From assembly GCA_030690855.1 (NCBI GenBank), contig JAUYFR010000197.1:1-9674 (forward strand): DNA of 9,674 nt. The letters run 5' to 3'. Of this stretch, positions 6,301-9,674 are shown one piece after another. The position numbers were made by a program, and so were the translations under genes. Every line of letters begins with the position of its first letter. Position 1 is the first letter of the stretch. The notes beneath the pieces are model-generated. The model saw only the letters and a program-made list of their open reading frames with translations. It was not told the DNA's origin and ran no database searches. Source of the stretch: Gallionellaceae bacterium. Lineage in GTDB: Bacteria > Pseudomonadota > Gammaproteobacteria > Burkholderiales > Gallionellaceae.

Positions 6301-8245
6301 CGGCGCACTGGAAACTTTGCTGTTGGACAAACATAACTACCAATCACTGGCGAGTGGAGATGGTGCATGTTTGGGTTGTGGCGAGAAAGGCACAATTCAT
6401 TTGTTCACCGCGACGGTGACTGCATTGATGCAGCCACGTGTGAAAACATTCTTGGCGAAACTAGAAACGCTGATTACTAATTTAGAAAATCACATTCGTT
6501 TGCGCTTAGGTAGCAAGGTCAACCTCGCCGATACCGATGGACTGATGGAGGCAATCGCCAATTACAGCGGCCACGATTTAACGTTGGCCAAACTTACTGA
6601 AACTTTGTTGGCGAGACATCCCGCTGAGCCGATTGATCCGCAATGGTTGAAGCGCGTGACACAGATGTTGGAAAAGTTGAAAGACTTGCGCTGGCGTTAT
6701 TTGGAAGGTCCGACCAAGCAAGGTCGTGCCGAGATGGGCATCATCAACTCGACGGGTTGCACCTCGGTGTGGGCTTCGACTTACCCGTTCAATCCTTATC
6801 CCTTCCCGTGGACATCGCATTTGTTCCAAGACTCGCCTTCTGTGGCGATGGGTGTATTCGAAGGCCACATGGCGAAGATGGTTGAGGGATTTAAAACGGT
6901 ACGCCAAGCCGAGATTGAGTTGGCAGGAGGTTATTTGCCCGAAGATCACGACAAGTTTTTTGCCCACTTTAATTGGGAGCAACTATCCGATGAAGAGTTT
7001 CATTTGTGCCCACCTGTCGTAGCGATGGGTGGCGATGGAGCGATGTTCGACATTGGCTTCCAAAACTTATCGCGTGCCTTGATGTCCGGTAAGCCGATCA
7101 AAGTGCTAATCGTGGACACACAGGTGTATTCAAACACCGGTGGACAGGCTTGCACTTCCGGCTTTATCGGGCAGGTGGCGGATATGTCGCCGTATGGCGC
7201 AAGCCAACATGGCAAAACCGAAAGCCGAAAAGAAATCAGTTTGATTGGTATGGCGCATCGCACCTCATTCATTTTGCAAAGTGCGCTGTCCAATACCACG
7301 CATCTGCTGGAAGGATTTATTGACGGCCTCAATAGTCGTCGTCCTGCGTTGTTCAATATTTATGCAGTGTGTCCGCCAGAGCATGGCGTGGGTGACAACA
7401 GTGCGGTGGTGCAAAGCAAAATGGCGGTGGAGTCGCGCGCTTTTCCACTGTTCCGTTTTGATCCTGATGCGGGCGTGACTTTCAGCGAATGCGCTACGCT
7501 GGAAGGTAACCCGTTGTTGGATGCCGATTGGCCGAGCTACAACTTGGAATATGTGGATGAAGCTGGCAATAAAAACAGTATGAGTTTGGCGATGACCTTC
7601 GCCGATTTCGCTTTGAGCGAAGGCCGCTTTGCCAAACAGTTCAAAAAAGCGCCATCTGAAACGTGGAATGACGACATGGTGTTGTTAGGCGAATTCTTGC
7701 AGTTATCGGAAGACGAGCGCGATGGTAAATTCCCTTTTATCTGGACGGTGGATAAAAAGAATCGTCTGCTACGGGTGTTGGTTTCCAAAGAGATGGTGCT
7801 GTCCTGCGAAGAGCGTTTGCGCTTCTGGCAACAGATGAAAGATGTCACCGGAGTAGGTCGTGTTTCATCGAACGAAGAAGCCATTGCGAATCGTGTGCGG
7901 CAAGAGTTGATTCAGATGTTGTCATCAGGTGTGACTGCGTCATCTTCAAGTTCGCCTGCGCTTGTGCAAGTGCCATCGGCAACCAATGCGGCAGATTACG
8001 AAGCGGTATTTATTGATACGCCGGAATGCACGGCGTGTGACGAATGCACCAACATCAATCCGAAAATATTTGCTTACAACGAGCAAAAGAAAGCGGTGAT
8101 TATTAATCCCAAAGCGGGCAATTATTTAGATATTGTTAAAGCAGCGGAAAAGTGTACGGCGGGCATCATTCATCCGGGTACGCCTTGGAATATGAGTGAG
8201 GCGAATATCGAGAAACTTAAACAACGCGCGGCGAAATTTAACTAA
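3338..8245 (+). CDS. nifJ: Pyruvate:ferredoxin (flavodoxin) oxidoreductase, single-chain NifJ type, enlarged with C-terminal ferredoxin domain
   Basis: Catalyses pyruvate + CoA to acetyl-CoA + CO2 with ferredoxin or flavodoxin, or the reverse, in the cytoplasm. Domains in order: an N-terminal 2-oxoacid-binding domain (YPITPSTQMGE at 49-59; Thr52, Glu85 and Arg135 align by eye with substrate residues of the Desulfovibrio enzyme); a transketolase-C-like domain about 305-385; a gamma-type domain from about 500 (GGWGAVTTGKNLA); two [4Fe-4S] motifs (Cys797/800/803/807 and Cys933/936/939/943); and the thiamine diphosphate domain with GDGAMFDIG (1233-) and DTQVYSNTGGQ (1260-1270). Proximal-cluster cysteines are 1011, 1014, 1141 and 1345. 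A Ser-rich linker (1529-1540) leads to a one-cluster ferredoxin-like tail (Cys1564/1567/1570/1606). At 1635 residues it is about 400 longer than the classical 1170-1230. Pyruvate is the likeliest substrate; another 2-oxoacid is not excluded. rnfC starts two bases after its stop. Confidence 0.9.
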   Translation: MLNKIKQILGAATETEAVQFKYPGVRDAIDGNTAIIMVEREASQGAGAYPITPSTQMGEYWAEEVAKGHLNAAGKPLIFVEPESEHAAAGVTAGLSMTGLRAVNFTSSQGLAFMHESLYAAVGKRLPYVLNLGCRAITKASLNVHCAHDDYHCADDTGFIQVFAKNGQEAADLNMIARKTAELALTPAMVAQDGFLTTHLIEPMMVPEKELIAEFLGDADDLIDTPTPAQKMLYGPKRRRVPSTWDVDNPMMTGVVANQDAYMQAVAAQRPYFFEHIPALFNQCAEEFHALTGRRYNRIDTYRCDDADYLILGQGSMTVQAAAVADWLRDNRKIKVGVVNITMFRPFPGDLLGHVLKGKKGVAVLERTDQPLSEDLPLMREVRSTISKCAENAREECYEDYAKYEHTKDMPTLYSGCYGLGSRDLQPEGLIAAIENMLPGASRRKFYYLSVDFVRDESANPKQEIRQQELQAAYPGIKDMALRGSENPNLLPKNAIAVRMHSIGGWGAVTTGKNLAMTLFELLGWDIKANPKYGSEKKGQPTTYYLSAAPEPIRINCEYTRVDVVLSPDPQVFLHTNALEGLNDGGVFIIQSNLESAEAVWETFPVRTQQYIVDHKIRVSYLDAFKIARAESSNPDLQLRMQGNAFQGAFFHASDVKDRAGLSEETLFKAIENQLESKFGKKGKRIVEDNLRVVRRGYEELNEINALEMKVGQRAKGALKAAPSIPVMLKQLPEGNGGLSDVHRFWEQTGSFYMKGQGSDNLVDPFMGMSVIPAVTGVYRDMTGVRFEYPKWVAENCTACGECFTQCPDSAIPGLVSTPSDVLNSVIQKIEISGRPTRFLRKFSRTIEKKLRASLDKDGLDVSALLANAITEAFAEDPTQGDDRSRLEAELNLLREGIGNFKFATTKPYWTQKEKKEKGSGGLFSITVNPYTCKGCAICVEVCADNALTMETQTNEAIETMRDDWSFWLDLPTTPAQFSRIDDLDEKVGALETLLLDKHNYQSLASGDGACLGCGEKGTIHLFTATVTALMQPRVKTFLAKLETLITNLENHIRLRLGSKVNLADTDGLMEAIANYSGHDLTLAKLTETLLARHPAEPIDPQWLKRVTQMLEKLKDLRWRYLEGPTKQGRAEMGIINSTGCTSVWASTYPFNPYPFPWTSHLFQDSPSVAMGVFEGHMAKMVEGFKTVRQAEIELAGGYLPEDHDKFFAHFNWEQLSDEEFHLCPPVVAMGGDGAMFDIGFQNLSRALMSGKPIKVLIVDTQVYSNTGGQACTSGFIGQVADMSPYGASQHGKTESRKEISLIGMAHRTSFILQSALSNTTHLLEGFIDGLNSRRPALFNIYAVCPPEHGVGDNSAVVQSKMAVESRAFPLFRFDPDAGVTFSECATLEGNPLLDADWPSYNLEYVDEAGNKNSMSLAMTFADFALSEGRFAKQFKKAPSETWNDDMVLLGEFLQLSEDERDGKFPFIWTVDKKNRLLRVLVSKEMVLSCEERLRFWQQMKDVTGVGRVSSNEEAIANRVRQELIQMLSSGVTASSSSSPALVQVPSATNAADYEAVFIDTPECTACDECTNINPKIFAYNEQKKAVIINPKAGNYLDIVKAAEKCTAGIIHPGTPWNMSEANIEKLKQRAAKFN

Positions 8246-8247
8246 AA

Positions 8248-9585
8248 ATGCAATTCCCTTTTTTAAATCGCGTGGCGACCTTTGAACACGGCATTCATCC
8301 GGTCTATCACAAAGAGACCGGCCATCTGCCGATTTATCGTTTTCCCTTTGCGCCTAAGCTGTATGTGTCGCTGGAACAGCACATCGGAAAACCGGCAATT
8401 GCGATTGTTAAAGTGGGGCAAGAAGTTTTGCGTGGACAAGTCATTGCACGGGCCGATGGTTTTTTCTCATTACCTATTCACGCACCAGCAACGGGCGTGG
8501 TTGAGGCGTTAGAGCCGATGCCCGCAGATAACGGCGAGATGGAGATGTGCATTGTTATCCGTGTGTATGAGGCGGATAGTCAAGAAGTGCAAATTCGTAA
8601 CCAGCATAAGCTCGAAAACTTACGCGGCAGAGAGTTGGCGTTGGTGATGCAAGAGATCGGCGTGGCGGGTAAGGGTGGGGCAACTTTCCCTACGCACGCC
8701 AAGCTGATTCCGCCTGAAGGTACAACGATTGACACACTGATTGTGAACGGCGCGGAGTGCGAACCTTTTTTAACTTGCGATCACCGCATTATGGTGGAAC
8801 GCGCAAAAGACATCATGGCGGGCATTAAATATGCCCGCCGTGTTTGCGGTGCGCCACGTGCGATTATCGGCGTGGAAGATAACAAAATGGATGCGGTTGC
8901 GGCACTTCAAGCAGCGCTTCCTGAAGATGGCTCTGTTTCCGTGCATGTGCTCGAAACCAAATACCCGCAGGGCGCGGCAGAAACGCTTATCACTGCACTG
9001 CTGGGGCGCGAAGTCCCCGCCGGAAAACGCAGTTCCTCGGTTGGCGTGATTATGAATAATGTGATGACGCTGGCCTATGTCGGGCGCTTGTTGCCGCTGG
9101 GCGAAGGGATGACCGAGCGCATTATCACCATTGCTGGCCCGACGGTTGCTCGCCCCGGTAACTACATCGTGCCACTCGGTACGCCTTTGCGTTTCGTGTT
9201 GGAATACGTTGGTGCACGCAGCACAGCAAGTGAAGTGATTCTGGGCGGCCCGATGATGGGTACGACCATTCCATCCTTGGACGTGCCCGTCACTAAAGGG
9301 GTCTGTGGTGTGCTGGCATTCGGAAAGAAAGAGGCGGCACCTCCGCACATCTACCCTTGTATTCATTGTGGTGAGTGCGTGAATGTCTGCCCCAAAAAAC
9401 TTAATCCAACGCAAATGGGATTGCTGGCCGCCAAGCGTGAATACGATGTGATGGCAGAACAATTTTTACTTGGCGAATGTTTTGAATGCGGTTGTTGCAG
9501 TTATGTGTGCCCCTCACATATTCCCCTTGTGCAACAATTCCGTATCGCCAAGTCTTTTCTCAAGCAGAGAGGTAAAACGGCATGA
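8248..9585 (+). CDS. rnfC: Electron transport complex subunit RnfC
   Basis: RnfC is the peripheral Rnf subunit at the NAD(H) side, related to the NuoF subunit of complex I. The N-terminus has the RnfC barrel-sandwich region (GIHP, then KVGQEVLRGQVIA and HAPATGVVE). The nucleotide/flavin-binding fold shows GVAGKGGATFPT at 138-149 and NGAECEPFLTCDHRIM from 167. Two [4Fe-4S] motifs close the protein: Cys371/374/377/381-Pro and Cys411/414/417/421-Pro, with an extra Cys416 next to a ligand. At 445 residues it has the compact RnfC size and lacks the long repetitive tail of E. coli RsxC. The ATG at 8248 follows the oxidoreductase stop by two bases with no clear Shine-Dalgarno sequence, so translation is probably coupled to the gene before it. 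Its stop overlaps the start of rnfD. Confidence 0.95.
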   Translation: MQFPFLNRVATFEHGIHPVYHKETGHLPIYRFPFAPKLYVSLEQHIGKPAIAIVKVGQEVLRGQVIARADGFFSLPIHAPATGVVEALEPMPADNGEMEMCIVIRVYEADSQEVQIRNQHKLENLRGRELALVMQEIGVAGKGGATFPTHAKLIPPEGTTIDTLIVNGAECEPFLTCDHRIMVERAKDIMAGIKYARRVCGAPRAIIGVEDNKMDAVAALQAALPEDGSVSVHVLETKYPQGAAETLITALLGREVPAGKRSSSVGVIMNNVMTLAYVGRLLPLGEGMTERIITIAGPTVARPGNYIVPLGTPLRFVLEYVGARSTASEVILGGPMMGTTIPSLDVPVTKGVCGVLAFGKKEAAPPHIYPCIHCGECVNVCPKKLNPTQMGLLAAKREYDVMAEQFLLGECFECGCCSYVCPSHIPLVQQFRIAKSFLKQRGKTA

Positions 9586-9674
9586 GCCGACCTATTGAAT
9601 TGCGCGCGGCACCGCATCAGCACAGCGGGCGCGATGTGCCAACCATCATGCGCAACGTGGTGTATTCCATGTTG
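9582..9674 (+). CDS. rnfD: Electron transport complex subunit RnfD, N-terminal fragment (3' end outside window)
   Basis: RnfD is an integral-membrane Rnf subunit carrying covalently bound FMN. Only 31 codons are visible. The ATG overlaps the rnfC stop as ATGA, typical of translationally coupled genes, and GAGAGGT about eight bases upstream may help initiation. The fragment contains APHQHSGRDVPTIMRNVVYSML, written here as overlapping pieces APHQHSGRDV and PTIMRNVVYSML, which matches the RnfD opening (SPH.H....V..IM..VL in the family), the short cytoplasmic lead before the first membrane helix. The rest of the gene, and most likely rnfG, rnfE and rnfA, should follow downstream. Confidence 0.88.
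   Translation, partial: MSRPIELRAAPHQHSGRDVPTIMRNVVYSML

Noticed and set aside
6578..6982. 134-residue minus-strand frame and overlapping plus-strand frames opposite the insertion region of the oxidoreductase
   Set aside because: The main frame continues unbroken with cluster ligands and thiamine motifs on both sides; the others are shadows.
3338..8245. Frameshifted or fused pair of genes as the reason for the 1635-residue length
   Set aside because: The frame is continuous with the expected domain order once only; there is no duplicated domain or internal break. The extra length is explained by two insertions and the C-terminal extension.
8770..9462. 230-residue open frame on the minus strand opposite rnfC
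   Set aside because: Composition is odd (rich in His, Arg, Cys and Asn), it has no recognisable motif, and it lies wholly antisense to a clear rnfC.
1..9674. CRISPR array, tRNA, rRNA or phage attachment site
   Set aside because: No regularly spaced repeats, tRNA-like cloverleaf or rRNA-like stretch was noticed; almost all of the DNA is protein coding.

Overview
The window looks like chromosomal DNA of a Gram-negative proteobacterium. GC content is moderate (around 50% by eye), genes are tightly packed, and the gene families (SSB with a DDDIPF tip, a PpsR-type regulator of PEP synthase, a LysR regulator, an Rnf complex) fit Beta- or Gammaproteobacteria. A betaproteobacterium such as a Nitrosomonadales/Gallionella relative is my best guess, but this rests on protein style only.

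Layout: positions 1-264 hold the 3' end of ssb. Positions 299-1117 hold ppsR, the bifunctional kinase/phosphorylase that switches PEP synthase on and off. A LysR-family regulator runs the opposite way (2048-1089), and its last codons overlap the end of ppsR. A roughly 200-bp AT-rich divergent control region (2049-2247) carries a plausible sigma70-type promoter and a small dyad. The rest is one operon on the + strand: rnfB (2248-3126), a 1635-residue single-chain pyruvate:ferredoxin oxidoreductase (3338-8245), rnfC (8248-9585) and the start of rnfD (from 9582, cut by the window end).

How the genes work together: the oxidoreductase interconverts pyruvate + CoA and acetyl-CoA + CO2 using low-potential electrons. 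Rnf is a membrane complex that moves electrons between reduced ferredoxin and NAD(H), coupled to ion movement. Placing the oxidoreductase between rnfB and rnfC suggests that the two are made together and exchange electrons, either reoxidising ferredoxin or using NADH plus ion gradient to drive pyruvate synthesis. The sequence does not tell the direction. The neighbouring PpsR acts on the next step (pyruvate to PEP), so the window clusters control of the pyruvate node. The LysR protein is the obvious candidate local regulator.

The most unusual items are: (1) the oxidoreductase is about 400 residues longer than the classical enzyme, with two internal insertions flanking cluster-binding motifs and a tethered C-terminal one-cluster ferredoxin domain; (2) a 196-bp element with imperfect terminal inverted repeats and two internal hairpins fills the rnfB-oxidoreductase gap, looking like a miniature non-autonomous transposable element or a large structured leader; (3) the rnf gene order is broken by the oxidoreductase, and rnfA is not in its usual place before rnfB.
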